A DNA stretch of 64,000 bases from Caecitellus pseudoparvulus (Eukaryota > Bigyra: Bicosoecida): contig CBFFRQ010000080.1 in NCBI GenBank assembly GCA_965644315.1, positions 186,001 through 250,000 of the forward strand, read 5' to 3'. The notes under the pieces were generated by a model. The model was not told where the DNA came from. It worked only from the letters and a program-made list of their open reading frames with translations, and made no database searches. The translations under genes were made by a program, and so were the position numbers. Below are positions 54,325 through 64,000 of this stretch, piece after piece (the stretch's first letter is position 1; the number at the start of each line of letters is the position of its first letter).

Positions 54325-54658
54325 GGTCTTCCGGGTGGGCATGCATGCGGTAAAGCGGGTGGAGGAGTGTGTGAAAGAGAATCTTGCTCCAGGACGGCAC
54401 ATGCGTTTCCGGGCCCTTCACTTTGTCAATTGTGGGGGAGCAGGTTTGACTGTGCCTGCGGAAATTGCCTTCGTGTGCGAGGCCTGCCAAGCCCGCTTGG
54501 CAGTCCCCCACTGCGACAAAACTACGTGGGTGGGAAGTGCATGCCCTGCACAGTCAAGTGCTGCTGGGCGGTCACGCTCCGCTCGTTTTTCTCGCCCTCA
54601 CCACGCGGCTCAGGAGGCCGCGAGGGAGAGCTGCCTGTGTCGAGGCGTTTCCTCAGCC
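54325..54658. promoter_or_regulatory. Divergent intergenic region, AP2 gene / FAM184-like gene
   Basis: About 334 bp between two divergent ATGs. Open frames cross it on the plus strand but show no conserved sequence. No specific element is recognised. Confidence 0.35.
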
Positions 54659-57600
54659 ATGAGCGCCAGGGGCAGCGGCCGGGCAGGCATGGACGACAAG
54701 CTCAAGCACCACATGAGCAAGAAGATCGCACAGCTGACACGTGTTATTTACCACTTGAACACTCGGAATGACGACCACTCAGCTGAGCTCGCCGCATTGA
54801 AGGTGGTTGCGCCGTCCACCGTTACGGTCGCGACGACCTCTGGCACACACCTGCACCCACCCCCCGCAGGCACGCCATGAGGTGGAGCTGCGGTCCCTCA
54901 CAGACGACGCAGCAGCTCGCATGGCAGAGTTCAAGACTGCCCTGGCTGGCCAGGCAGATGCTGCCAAGGCAGAAGCCGCCTTGGCTGCGTTTCGCCGCGT
55001 GCACGAAGCGGAGGCTGCTAAGGCACGGCGCGTGCTGCAGGAGGTGAAGGAGGAGGTGTCCAAGGCGCTGGAGCAGCGGGAAGGGGACCTCGCCCAGCAC
55101 TTGGAGCGCAAGGTCGGCGAGATGGCAGAGGCCAAGGCGCTGTTCGAGCGGCACATTGCGGCTTTCAAAGACACCACGGCCAAGTTGGAAGCAGCGTTGC
55201 GGCAAGCACAGGCAGATGCCAAGGCCGCTGCTGCATCGAGCGATGAGCAGCTTGCTGCAGCTGAGGCTTCAGCTGCAAGGGCCTTGGATGCTGCAAACGC
55301 AAAGGCGGCTGCGTCAGCTGAGGCGTCCAAGGCAGCGTTTCGTGAGGAATTGAAAGCACAGAGCGCTGCGTTGAAGCAGCAGCACGAAGCGGACATGGCA
55401 GCAGCCCTGGCCAAGGCAGCGGCAGACAAGGAAGCGGCCCTGGCCAGTGTCACTGGGGATGCAGATGCTACGTCTGCTGCGTTGCAGCGTGACTTGGCAG
55501 CTGCGAAAGCCGAGGTTGCAGACTTGCAGCGCGAGTTGACAAGTGCGGCAGCCTCAGCAGACGAAGCTGCTCGGGCCGCCGCTGCGTCGGAGGCGCACCT
55601 GCAGCAGTCTTTGGATTCATGCAAAGCTGCGCTGGAGGCGCGGCAGGGTGATCTAGTGGCTGCCCGGGGCGAGGCAGCCGCCGCCAAGGAGCAGGTTGCG
55701 CAGCTGGAAGGGCAGCTTCGCGATGCTCAAGCAGCGGCGAGTGGCGGTGTGAGCGAAGCCTCCCGCCTTGCACGCGACCTGGCAAGTGCGCAGTCTGCCA
55801 TGCAGCAGGTGCAGGAGCAGCTTAAGCAGGAGCAAGCGGCCACCGCGGCAGCGTTGCAGGACGTGGAAAGTGCGAAACGCCGAGAGGCTGCGTTGAAGGC
55901 AAATGTGGAGCAGCAGCAAAGCACAGTGGCAGAGCTGCGCCAGGCGCTTGCGGACGCACAAAGTGATACCGAACGCTTGCAGTCTGAGCTTCAAGCTGAG
56001 CAAGCCAGTGGCGAGCGCTCCCGTGCCGCCCTGGCTGCTGCATGCGCTGATGCGGAGAAGCTGAGGCTGGAGCTGTCGACGGCGCAAGGCGCAGGGCAAG
56101 AGACAGGAAGTGCGCTGGAAGAGGCCAGGACTGCGTTGCGTGCACGGGACGCCCGTGTGGATGAGCTGACGCAGGAGGTGCGGTCGCTGCAAGCGCGCGT
56201 GGAAGAGGCGGAGGGCGAGGCGAAAACGGCAGCTGCCGCCGCAGCTGCTGCCAGTGCAGACGGCAGCAGTGCTGTGGAAGCCGCCAAAGCTGCTGCCGAG
56301 GCAGAAGCAGCCAGAGTGGAGAAGGAGCACGCAGCTGCCTTGGCGGCTCAGCGGGAAGCAGCTGAGAAGGCGGCTGCCGCTGCCTCTGCGGCTTTGGACG
56401 AGCTCAAGGGGTCATTGCAAGCCGCACATGCGCGCACTGCGGAGGCAGAGGCAGCGGCTGCCTCGTCCAGTGAAGATGCAGCCGGAAAATTGGCCCAGCT
56501 GGAACGAGATTTGAAGGCTGCAAAGGCTGATGGCGAGGCGCTCGCGAAGCAGGTGGCGGAGGGAGAAACCGCACTGCAGGCTGCACGCGAGGCGGCTGCG
56601 CGCGAACTGGCAGAAGCCCGAGCCGCGAGTGGCCAGGCATCCGAGGAAGCCCAGGCGGCACTGGCGGCTGCAAATGCTGCTGCGTTGGCTGCTCAGGCCC
56701 ACGCAGTTGCGGAGGCCATCGCGGCAGAGCAGGTGGTGAAGGCTCGTGCGGTTGCGGAAGCTGAGGAGAAAGGCAGGCGGGAGCGAGATGCGATGAAGGC
56801 GCAGTTCGAAGGGGCCCTGCAGCACGCACAGGCACAGTTGGAGGCAGCGCGTGCAGAAGCGGGCAGCGCACACTCCTCGCTGGAGCAGCAGCTCAAAGCT
56901 GCCCGCGACGCAGCGGCAGCTGACGCGGCGGCTGCAGCCGCGAAGCTTCAACACTCTGAAGAGCAATGGCAGCAGCGCGTTCGGGAGGCGAGTGAGACGG
57001 CTGCACAAGAACGAACGGCGGCACTTGCCGCGGCTAAGCGGGAGGCAGCAGCGGCTGCTGAGGCGGCGGCAGCCGAGGCAGCTGCGCAGCTGCGCAGAGC
57101 AGTGCAGCGGACTGAGGCGGCAGCAGCGGAACAAGCCGCCAGCATGCGCGAGCGTTTCGAGAAGCAGATGCAGGCCATGGCAGCAGAGCACACAAAGGCG
57201 TTGGAGGACAAGCAGTCACAGAGCGACGCCGCTCTGCAGACAGCCGGCGAGCGGCTGGCCAAACAGGCTGCTGATGCCAAGGCGGCCCTCGCTGCTGCAA
57301 ACGCCGCCACCGCAGCTGCCGAGTTGGAAGCGCGTGGCCTCACGTCGCGCCTGGAGGCTGCCCAGGCCCAGGCTGCCGCCGCTGCAAAGGATGCAGAGCA
57401 GGCTGAAGCCGAGCTTCGGCGGGAAATGGCGCGCCAGGCCCAGAGCGCGGAAGCGGCGCTGGAGGCGCGAACGGAGGAGCACGTGGCAGCGACCGCTGCG
57501 TTGCAGAGCGAATTCGACGAGGTGCGCGGCATGATGGAGGAGCAGGCCTCCCTGTTGCAGACACAGTTGGAACAAGTGAAGCAGGCGTTTGCGAGCCGGC

Positions 57601-58022
57601 CCAGTCGTGAGGATGACCTCGTGCGCATTTCCAAGCTGACCAAGCTGGTGCAGCTGAAGGATGCGGAAGTTGGCCGGTTGAAGGAGGAGATGAAGTTCTT
57701 CAAGCTGGAGCTGGTGAACCGGGAGACAAACTTCAACAAAGTCTTTGCCAGGCAGCCCAATGTCGGCGTCATGAACCCACTTGGTGCCCGCGCTGGCGGG
57801 GCCACAGGTGGCGCGGGCGGGAGCGGTGCGTCCACACCCACTGCCCGCACCAGCAAGCGTGGCGCCGCCCCTGCGCCTCCAGGGGGCAAAGGCACGAGCA
57901 AGTTGCCGCATGTGAGCACCATGGCCGCCCCGCCTTCGCTCGGAGGCAGCGGCATGGGCGTTTCTGGCGCCAGCACAAGCACCCCCTTGGCCCGGCGGGG
58001 GGGGGGCGCACGGGGCAGGTGA
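54659..58022 (+). CDS. FAM184-like long coiled-coil protein
   Basis: Two exons, 54659-54802 and 54870-58022, splice in phase 0 to 1098 residues. The short first exon carries the signature KLKHHMSKKIAQLTRVIYHLN followed by TRNDDH, which matches the N-terminus of the FAM184A/B family (MSKKIAQLTKVIY type). The second exon is almost entirely Ala/Glu/Lys/Gln heptad coiled coil to about residue 1020. A more conserved block, DLVRISKLTKLVQLKDAEVGR, and a Gly/Ser/Thr-rich, basic tail follow. FAM184 function is poorly known; the family is conserved in ciliated eukaryotes. The donor GTGGTT is weaker than average. The bias to Ala, Glu, Arg and Gln makes strong but meaningless antisense frames. It converges with the nuclease gene, 40 bp apart. 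Confidence 0.82.
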
Positions 58023-58062
58023 TGGCTGCAGTGCCATGCAGCAGTCCGTCAGAGTGCATTCC

Positions 58063-58893
58063 TCAGCTGCGAGTGAGCAACTTTGACACCTGGCTCCAGT
58101 ACTTCTGGTAGTGCCCGTGCAGGTGCAGCAGCGTGGCGGAAGCTGCATCGTCGCCTTCAATGCCAGCCAGCTCCAGCAGCAGAGGCGCCTGCGCCACCAC
58201 GCCCACACCCACGGCACACAGGAAGAAGATGAAAGAAGCGATGCGTCGGCGCAGGACGGCGCCTCTGGCGCGGTCCTCCCACCGCTGCAGCGCCTCGCCG
58301 TCCACGCAGGTGATGCCGATGGTGGAGGCGCGTTTTGAGAAACCGCCCGGGGCCACCACCAGCCCCCTGCTCAGGGGGATGCCGTTCAGCTGCAGCACAG
58401 CCTTGAACTTGGCAACGTCTTCCAGGGGCACGACGCGGGCAGTGTAGTTTTTGCACTCAATGTACGTCTTGAAGATGCGCCCCGCCACCACGTCGATCTC
58501 ACTCAAGTTGCCCTCTGCGTCCTTGAGCATGACGTTGGTGCGCACAGTGGAGCGGCCCTCGGCCCGCAAGATGGCTGCCACGCGTTCCTCCAGTGCTTTC
58601 CCTCGGCGGTAGGCCTTGCGCCCCGCCAGCACTGCCTTGCTGGGTTTGGACCCAGTCAACGCCCGAAAGCCAGAGGCGATGGTGGACTTGCGCCGCGCAG
58701 GACGCCCTCTCGCTGGGGACAAGGACGATGCAGCGGAAGAGATGACACGAATGGGTGAGGAGCTGTGGACCTCCGCGTAACAGGCTGCCCTGGTGGCGAA
58801 AGGAAGCATTGCTACGCAGGCGGCGGGGGTTGGCGTTTCCCGCACCGCCCAGCGTGCAGCCGTCGACAGGAAGGTGCATCGTGCCATTGCCAT
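58063..58893 (-). CDS. Mrr-like restriction-endonuclease-fold protein, mitochondrial-type N-terminus
   Basis: The single exon encodes 276 residues. The core (about 92-205) has the PD-(D/E)XK pattern of type IV (Mrr-like) nucleases: an early acidic residue in GKALEERVAAIL, then Glu132 and Asp134 in LSEIDVVAG, then Glu146 and Lys148 in YIECKN, which are the metal and catalytic residues. VDGEALQRW follows as in the family. The first about 45 residues are Arg/Ala/Ser-rich and lack acids until late, like a mitochondrial presequence. A hydrophobic helix (IASFIFFLCAVGVGVVAQ) lies near the C-terminus, so the nuclease may be membrane-anchored. Eukaryotic members include fungal Rrg7-type proteins needed for respiratory growth. 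The reaction itself is not proven here. The gene diverges from PLC. Confidence 0.75.
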   Translation of the reverse strand: MAMARCTFLSTAARWAVRETPTPAACVAMLPFATRAACYAEVHSSSPIRVISSAASSLSPARGRPARRKSTIASGFRALTGSKPSKAVLAGRKAYRRGKALEERVAAILRAEGRSTVRTNVMLKDAEGNLSEIDVVAGRIFKTYIECKNYTARVVPLEDVAKFKAVLQLNGIPLSRGLVVAPGGFSKRASTIGITCVDGEALQRWEDRARGAVLRRRIASFIFFLCAVGVGVVAQAPLLLELAGIEGDDAASATLLHLHGHYQKYWSQVSKLLTRS

Positions 58894-59250
58894 CTTTGGC
58901 GATCAAGGCCTGGGAATGGTCAAGTTGCAAAAGTCCTTGAGAACAGCCTTGGCTGTGCCGAAGGCCGCAGGGGGTGCGCGTTGGCGAGGACTGCCTCCTG
59001 TGTGTCAAGGTGGTCTGGGCACCTAATTCCGCGCGGCCACCGCGGCGAGCATTGAGTGAGATGGGCGGTGCGGATGGGGCACTGGCAGATACACCTGAGT
59101 TCTCGGCTACTCACAATTTCGCAAGTCGACTCATTTTACCTGTTGCAGTCCAGTGTGCAACGAGTGCACCTCGCCCCGACGGAACTTGCACAGCACAAGT
59201 GCCTTGGCCCAGCGCCACGCACCCTCACACCCTCACACCCTCACCTTACC
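58894..59250. promoter_or_regulatory. Divergent intergenic region, nuclease / PLC
   Basis: About 357 bp. The last 35 bp before the PLC ATG (about 59216-59247) are a CACCCT direct repeat, possibly 5' leader. Nothing else is recognised. Confidence 0.4.
59218..59246 (+). repeat. Short CACCCT(CA) direct repeat before PLC start
   Basis: The unit caccctca is repeated about three times in tandem immediately 5' of ATG 59251, ending cttaccATGG. It is a simple pyrimidine-rich repeat, probably in the 5' leader. Confidence 0.7.
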
Positions 59251-61675
59251 ATGGGCTGTGGGTCCTCCACACCGGCAGAGGATGGCACCTTCTCTGGAGT
59301 GCTGTCTGGGGACCAGTCTCCTTGGGACGCCCTCATGGAGCAGGAGTGGGCTCTCGTGGACAAGGGTGCGTGCCTCGCGGGTGCTTGGCAGCCACTCGCT
59401 GCTCTGCAGCTGCACGACGGCTGGGGGCGGATTCCACACCTCGGACACGAAGTTCCCCGCGACTGATCACAGACAAGAGCGGCTCTCTGGACTTCAAAGA
59501 GGTCAAGACCCTGCTCTTTCACTTGAATGTGAGCGCATGGCGGGGTGGGGTGCGAGCGCCTTGCGAACGGAGCAGCCGCTTGCCGGGCCTTGCAGGTGAA
59601 CATCTCGGACGCGGACGCCAAGGAGCGGTTCAAGAAGTTTGACACGGACGGCAACGGCGACCTGTCCAAGGAGGAGTTCAAAGAGGTGAGGCGTGCAACA
59701 GCGTGCTGCGGTTTTTGGTCCTCACCGCGTTGATGGGCGGCGGTTGCCTGCGCAGTTCTTCAAGACGTGCCAGTCCTTCCCCTCTGAAGAGATCTCCCAC
59801 CTGTTTGGGCGCTTTGCCAAGACCAACCCGAAGTGCCTCCTGCCCGAGGAGCTGTCAGCCTTTTTGATCGAGGGGCAGAAGGAAGCGCCCAGCCCCACCA
59901 ACACTCCCGCTGCCTGTGCCGAGATGATCAAACGCGTGCACACCCTCATGAAGGTGGCTGCAAAGGAGGATGCGACGTCCGGTGCAGCCTCTGCGGGCGC
60001 TGGCGTCGTCGTGCCGTCCCCCCTCGCGCCAGCCACCTCCAAGCCCACTGCGCCGCAGCGGCGGGGCAGCTCCTGGGCCCTGCAAGACCACTCCACCGGC
60101 GTGCCGCCCAACGGCCTGACCCTGGCGCAGTTCACCATGTTCATGGTGGACCGCTCCTTCAACAGCATCGTGTCTGCGGAGCACCAGGCCCAGCACCAGC
60201 CCACCGACCGCCCCCTGAGTCACTACTGGATCTCCTCCTCCCACAACTCGTACTTGCTGGGAGACCAGCTCGCGTCAGCGTCCAGCGCCGACGCCCTGCG
60301 CCGTGCCCTCAGCATGGGCTGCCGTGTGGTGGAGCTGGACACGTACAGCGTCGGCGGGCGCCTCATCATCAAGCACGGCGGCACCATGACCTCCTCTCTG
60401 GACTTCCAGGAGGCCATCCAAGCCATCGCCGAGTACGCCTTCCGCCCCACCAACATCCGCCCCTCCACCTGCCCCGTCATCATCACCATGGAGAACCACT
60501 GCTCCTTCGACATGCAGGGGGAGCAGGCCCGCATCCTGCGGGAGGTGCTGGGAGACCTCCTCTACGTCCCCGCCGCCGAGCCTCGAGCGGAGTACCCCAC
60601 CCTGGGCGAGCTCATGGGCAAGGTCATCATCCGAGACAAGCCCAAGAAGAGCGTGCCGCCGGGAGCCAGCGCAGAGGGCGCACAGGACGCCCGTGCCGCC
60701 CTCGTGGCCATGGCGGAGACGGTGGATGAGGTGGCGGAGGAGGCGGGGGAGGAGGACAGCGTTGCGGGCAGCTCTGCCGCTGGCATGGAGCGGCCTGACT
60801 CGGCGCGCTCCGACGCCACCACGGCGTCGCAGAAGGAGCTCAAGAAGCTCATGCACCCGGACCTGCTGGCGCTGGTGACGGTGCCCAACGTCAAGTTCCC
60901 CGGCCTGGACAAGCTCAGCACACTGACCTTCCCCACCTCCTCCTCCTTCAACGAGGACAAAGTGGAGAAGTATGCCAAGCGGGACCCCGCTGGCCTGCTG
61001 GCGTACACCCAGCGCCACCTCATGCGCACATACCCCCGGGGCACCCGCGTGGACAGCAGCAACTACGACCCCCAGACGGCGTGGGGCGTGGGGGCCCAGG
61101 TCGTCGCGCTGAACTTCCAGCACGACTCCCTGCCTGTGTGGAAGTGCATGGGGTTTTTCACCGCCAACGGTGGCTGTGGCTACGTCCTGAAGCCGCCCAG
61201 CATGCTGTCCACACCGCCCACCTTCGACCCGGGCATGGCCGCCCCTGGACCCTCCTCCGTGCAGGTGCAAGTGAAGGTCATCTCGGGCCACTACTTGCCC
61301 AAGGAGGGCGGCCAGGCTGACACCAAGGGGGAGGTGGTGGACCCCTACGTCACCCTGGCCCTGTCCGGCATCAAGGCGGACTGCGCCATGGCCTCCACGA
61401 AGGAGGTGCGGGACAACGGCTTCAACCCACGCTGGGCGGAGCAGCCCGGCTCCACCATGCGCTTCCGGGTGCTCGCGCCGGAGGTGGCACAGCTCTTCTT
61501 CACCGTCATGGACAAGGACAACATCGGCTCTGATGACGTGCTGGCCTACGGTGGCGTGCCCATGTCTGCCCTGCAGCCAGGCTACCGCGCTGTGCCCCTC
61601 TTCACCAAGCGCTCTGTCCCCCTGCAGCACTCGTACCTGTTCGTGCACGTGGACATCTCGCCCCTGTCGGCGTGA
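59251..61675 (+). CDS. Phosphoinositide-specific phospholipase C (EF-hand, X, Y, C2)
   Basis: Four exons, 59251-59365, 59473-59528, 59596-59685 and 59756-61675, splice to 726 residues. The start MGCGSS is a consensus N-myristoylation site with a neighbouring palmitoylatable Cys, and no PH domain is found. Two complete EF-hand loops follow, DKDKSGSLDFKE and DTDGNGDLSKEE. PLC-X begins SHYWISSSHNSYLLGDQL and includes VVELDTY and IIKHGGTMTSSLDFQEA, with both catalytic histidines. An acidic linker separates it from PLC-Y, which has YPRGTRVDSSNYDPQTAW and ALNFQHDSLPVWKCMGFF. A C2 domain (about 590-726) with VVDPYVTLAL ends the protein. It resembles plant and protist PLC-delta-like enzymes that cut PI(4,5)P2 to IP3 and diacylglycerol under Ca2+ control. 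Acyl anchoring in place of PH is an inference. Confidence 0.93.
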
Positions 61676-61901
61676 TGAGGGCAGGGCACACCCCTGCAGC
61701 GCCGCAGCGCCCTCCGCTGACTTTGGGACAACCTCGTGCAGTGCTCTCGTGTCACAAAACGCAATGTCAACTTCTTTCCACATGCCGCCTTTCCTTGCAG
61801 CGGGCCGCTTTTCTTTTCTGTGCTGACGTAGACACAGCCGCACAAACGAGCCCGTGCGCGGATTTTGAAGCTGCCCTGCCGTTGCCGGTTGTCGTGCTGC
61901 C

Positions 61902-62650
61902 ATGACGAGCTACTTCGACGTTGATGCCATTCTGGCAGAGGAGGAACGCATCCCATGCACATTTCGAGTGGATGGCTTCCGGGTGGGGTACCTGGACCCA
62001 TCTGATGAAGACCAAGTGCGTGCGGGGCTGTGGCGTGCTGCCCCTGGCTCGGCGCTCACGACAGGTATCTCCCACGCCCGCCCACGCCTTGCACGCAGGA
62101 TGTCAAGGCTGGGACAGAGCTGGAACTGCCGCTGTGGCTGGCAGAGACACTAGCCGGCCGTCGCATGGTCACTTGCAGCTTCCCCAGGTGCCTGTCCGGG
62201 CCCACCCGCGAAGCCATGCGCGCTGACCCAACTGTCGTGCGCCTGCGAGACCGGTCGCCGTACTTTTACGCTGTGGGGCTGGCCCTCGCGCGCATGGGGT
62301 CCCCTGCTGACGCGGCACAGCTGCCAGCCCTCCTGTGCGCCTCCCTGGCTCTGCGCGGCAGCCTCATCCTGGACACAGCTCACAATTCCCTCGGCGAAGA
62401 CGTGTCAGACTTCGTGAATTCCCTCACCAGTCTCGAACAGCGCCTGTTTTTCCGCGGGTACCGCTGTGCCAAAGCCTTGGCAGGCTGGCGCCGGCGGGAC
62501 ACCACCATCCTGCGCATGTCCGCCCTGGCTCTGGACGCCGGCATCGGGGGGGAGGAGGCCATTGCCGCCGCCAACGCTGACGTCAGCCTCACGGGCGCGC
62601 GCGCCAAGGCGGCAGGCATCAAGCGTCAGAGGAGTGGCATGCGGGTGTAG
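61902..62650 (+). CDS. PSF3: GINS complex subunit Psf3
   Basis: Two exons, 61902-62015 and 62099-62650, splice in phase 0 to 221 residues, close to the usual 190-220. The joined N-terminus, MTSYFDVDAILAEEERIPC followed by TFRVDGFRVGYLDPS and then DVKAGTELELPLWLAETLAG, matches Psf3. The order of a small beta domain followed by a helical A-domain marks Psf3 (permuted relative to Psf1 and Sld5). PYFYAVGLALARM and FVNSLTSLEQRLFFRGYR form the helical core. Psf3 is part of the GINS ring that joins MCM and Cdc45 into the replicative CMG helicase in the nucleus. The C-terminal 20 residues are basic. The gene starts 226 bp after PLC and converges with TMEM19 (23 bp between stops). Confidence 0.9.
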
Positions 62651-62673
62651 GCGGGGGCAGTACATGCATTGCC

Positions 62674-63683
62674 TCAGAGGGCGCCGCTGAAGCAAGCCAC
62701 CGCCAGCCCGGCCAGCACCGCGGTGGCTGCTGTGGTGACAAAGTTCACGCCTTCGTTGCTGAGCACATCCACGCCCGCCACGAGCTTGAATGCGTCTGGG
62801 TTCTCCGCCCACCCGAGAGCCCTCGCACGAGTTGCAGAGACGATGCGGCTCGTCACCTTTTGCAGGACGCTGGCTTGCAGCGTCGCCCCTGCCAGCGAGT
62901 CCAGGAGGGAACCCACCACACCGCAGGAGGTGGCGAGGGGTAGCACCCATGCCTCTGTCCACACACTGTGCAGCCCGCCTGCCAACAGGCAGGTGGCCAG
63001 GAGCCAGGACAGGCCCACCACCGCCCCGCCTGCAGCGGCAGCCAGCGTGCCTGTCGCCGAGACGGCTCCGTTTGTGCCTGGGGGCGCCCGCTTGCACGGG
63101 TTGGTCACCATGACGGGAGGTTGCTTGGAAAGAATGCCCAGCTCGGAGGACCAGGTGTCTCCATTGCATGCCGAGAAAAACCTGTGCACAGCACGGAAGG
63201 GTTTGCCGGGTTCGACATGCGCAGGCAGCGCCTGCAGAGGGCCACCACGCACGCGATGACAAAGGCAGCTGCTGTGCAAGACAGTGGGGATACGTTTGGG
63301 TCCAGTGGGGCTTCTTGGCTCCACCAGTGAGCTGGCAGCCTTTCAGCCTGCGCTGCCCATGCAAAGGCGAGGCTGCCCAAGACACCGATGGCGGAGTTGC
63401 ACAGGACTTGCACCGCGTCGCGCCGCCCCCCTTCCTTGAACTCATCCTCAAGCTTGCGCTTGATCTCCTGCCCCACGCGTGTGATGCGTGAGGCGGTCGC
63501 GTAGAATACAATGAGCGCCCAGCCGGTGCGCCAGGAAGCGGCCATGGAGAGGAACCCCACCACGCCCGCGGCCAGGGCACCGCTGTAGCTGAGAGATGCG
63601 CGCTTAAGACCACGCTGGGCCATGGTGAAGCTGATGGCAGCTGCAGCGAGGCACCGCACCAGCCATGGCAACGACTGCTGCAT
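62674..63683 (-). CDS. TMEM19: TMEM19/DUF92 integral membrane protein
   Basis: Two exons, 63683-63253 and 63181-62674, splice across a 71-nt intron to 312 residues. The splice is set by phase: FVIA then FFSACNGDTWSSELGILSK, the conserved DUF92 motif. Other matches are LSYSGALAAGVVGFLSMAAS near the N-terminus, GGRRDAVQVLCNSAIGVLGSL, and PPGTNGAVSATGTLAAAAGG. GGVVGSLLDSLAGATLQA-type (here GVVGSLLDSLAGATLQ) and DVLSNEGVNFVTTA close the conserved part. Six or more hydrophobic helices are visible. Plant and bacterial relatives include a phytyl-phosphate kinase (VTE6) subfamily of DUF92, but whether this member has kinase activity cannot be told. The TGA stop is at 62674. Confidence 0.87.
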
Positions 63684-63934
63684 GGGGCCTAGCTGTGCTC
63701 AACTTCCGCACCACAACGAGGCAGGTCCAGGGAGCATGCACTGCACACTCGGCTAACGTCCACAAAACTACGCCGCCTAGCTATCTCAGTTCCATGGCTT
63801 TGGCTGGGATGCTGCCTGAGTCCATGAAATTGTCCAGGGCGCAGGCTTTGGGCAACCGCCTCATCTCAAACAACTCCACGCGCGTGGAGGCTGCGTGCCC
63901 TGCAGCTCGGTAGCCCTGCCCGCAACGGCGCACC

Positions 63935-64000
63935 ATGGCATCCTCTGGACGCTTGAACATTTCGGGCGTGCTGCTGGGTGGTCCTGGCACGGTGAGTCTT
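63935..64000 (+). CDS. First exon of a gene continuing beyond the window
   Basis: An ATG in strong context (GCACCATGG) at 63935 opens a 19-codon frame, MASSGRLNISGVLLGGPGT. A textbook donor GTGAGT follows at 63992 in phase 0. This matches the local pattern of short first exons. The product cannot be identified; GVLLGGPGT is only suggestive of a nucleotide-binding start. A divergent TMEM19 gene starts 251 bp upstream. Confidence 0.4.
   Translation, partial: MASSGRLNISGVLLGGPGTVSL

Noticed and set aside
56412-57982. Minus-strand Cys/Leu/Ser-rich frames opposite the FAM184-like coiled coil
   Set aside because: They come from reading the reverse of Ala/Glu/Gln-rich heptads; no membrane protein is supported.
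60275-61903. 542-codon minus-strand frame opposite PLC
   Set aside because: PLC X, Y and C2 motifs lie on the plus strand; the antisense frame is His/Arg/Gly-rich without motifs.
1-64000. tRNA, rRNA, CRISPR, insertion sequences, bacterial operons
   Set aside because: No cloverleaf, rRNA-like block, regular spacer array, transposase or terminal inverted repeats were seen; gene structure is eukaryotic.

Overview
The window is nuclear DNA of a GC-rich (roughly 60% by eye) unicellular eukaryote. It carries about 21 protein genes on both strands. Several are single long exons; others are cut by one to six short introns of about 56-200 nt with GTGCGT, GTGAGT, GTAAGT or GTACGT donors and CAG acceptors. 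There is no operon logic, and ATG contexts are often Kozak-like (ACCATGG). Gene content includes a myosin with IQ, ankyrin and WW modules, a headless WW-MyTH4-FERM protein, a four-repeat AP2 protein, and epsin, PI4K, PI3K and PLC genes. This fits a stramenopile or other SAR-type protist or alga better than an animal, fungus or land plant. The species is not identifiable from the sequence, and all exon models are hand-built from splice signals, reading-frame phase and family conservation.

Layout, left to right. 1-3936 (-): RhoGEF-PH-FYVE-C2 protein, running off the left edge. 4474-6843 (+): APC8/CDC23. 6969-19247 (+): giant intronless PI4-kinase type III alpha. 19257-20533 (-): coiled-coil protein of unknown function. 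20942-23015 (+): actin-interacting protein 1. 23916-24710 (+): disordered basic protein. 24840-29726 (-): WW-WW-cNMP-GAF-C2-PI3K fusion. 30276-32464 (+): epsin. 32521-33759 (-): prolyl-4-hydroxylase-like 2OG oxygenase. 33848 to about 35600 (-): multi-pass membrane protein. 35825-41753 (+): myosin. 41859-42980 (+): HemK/PrmC-type methyltransferase. 43035-45263 (-): WW-WW-MyTH4-FERM. 45711-47237 (+): secretory JmjC/cupin oxygenase. 47243-52553 (-): ABCC transporter. 52701-54324 (-): AP2-domain protein. 54659-58022 (+): FAM184-like coiled coil. 58063-58893 (-): Mrr-like nuclease with a mitochondrial-type N-terminus. 59251-61675 (+): PI-specific PLC. 61902-62650 (+): GINS subunit Psf3. 62674-63683 (-): TMEM19/DUF92. 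63935 onward (+): start of a further gene.

Two themes stand out. Five genes make, cut or read phosphoinositides: RhoGEF-FYVE, PI4K, PI3K, epsin ENTH and PLC. Four act on actin or motors: RhoGEF, Aip1, myosin and WW-MyTH4-FERM. Seven WW domains lie in three genes within 21 kb. Whether this proximity has a function is unknown. Gene packing is tight: convergent pairs end 5-56 bp apart in several places, while divergent pairs share 250-550 bp intergenic regions that must hold both promoters.

The best candidate for something undescribed is the PI3K at 24840-29726. It has a class-I-like catalytic core, no recognisable adaptor- or Ras-binding region, and WW, cyclic-nucleotide-binding-fold and GAF modules in front. 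Next come the ankyrin/WW myosin with its nearby WW-MyTH4-FERM gene, and the four-repeat AP2 protein with a transit-peptide-like N-terminus.
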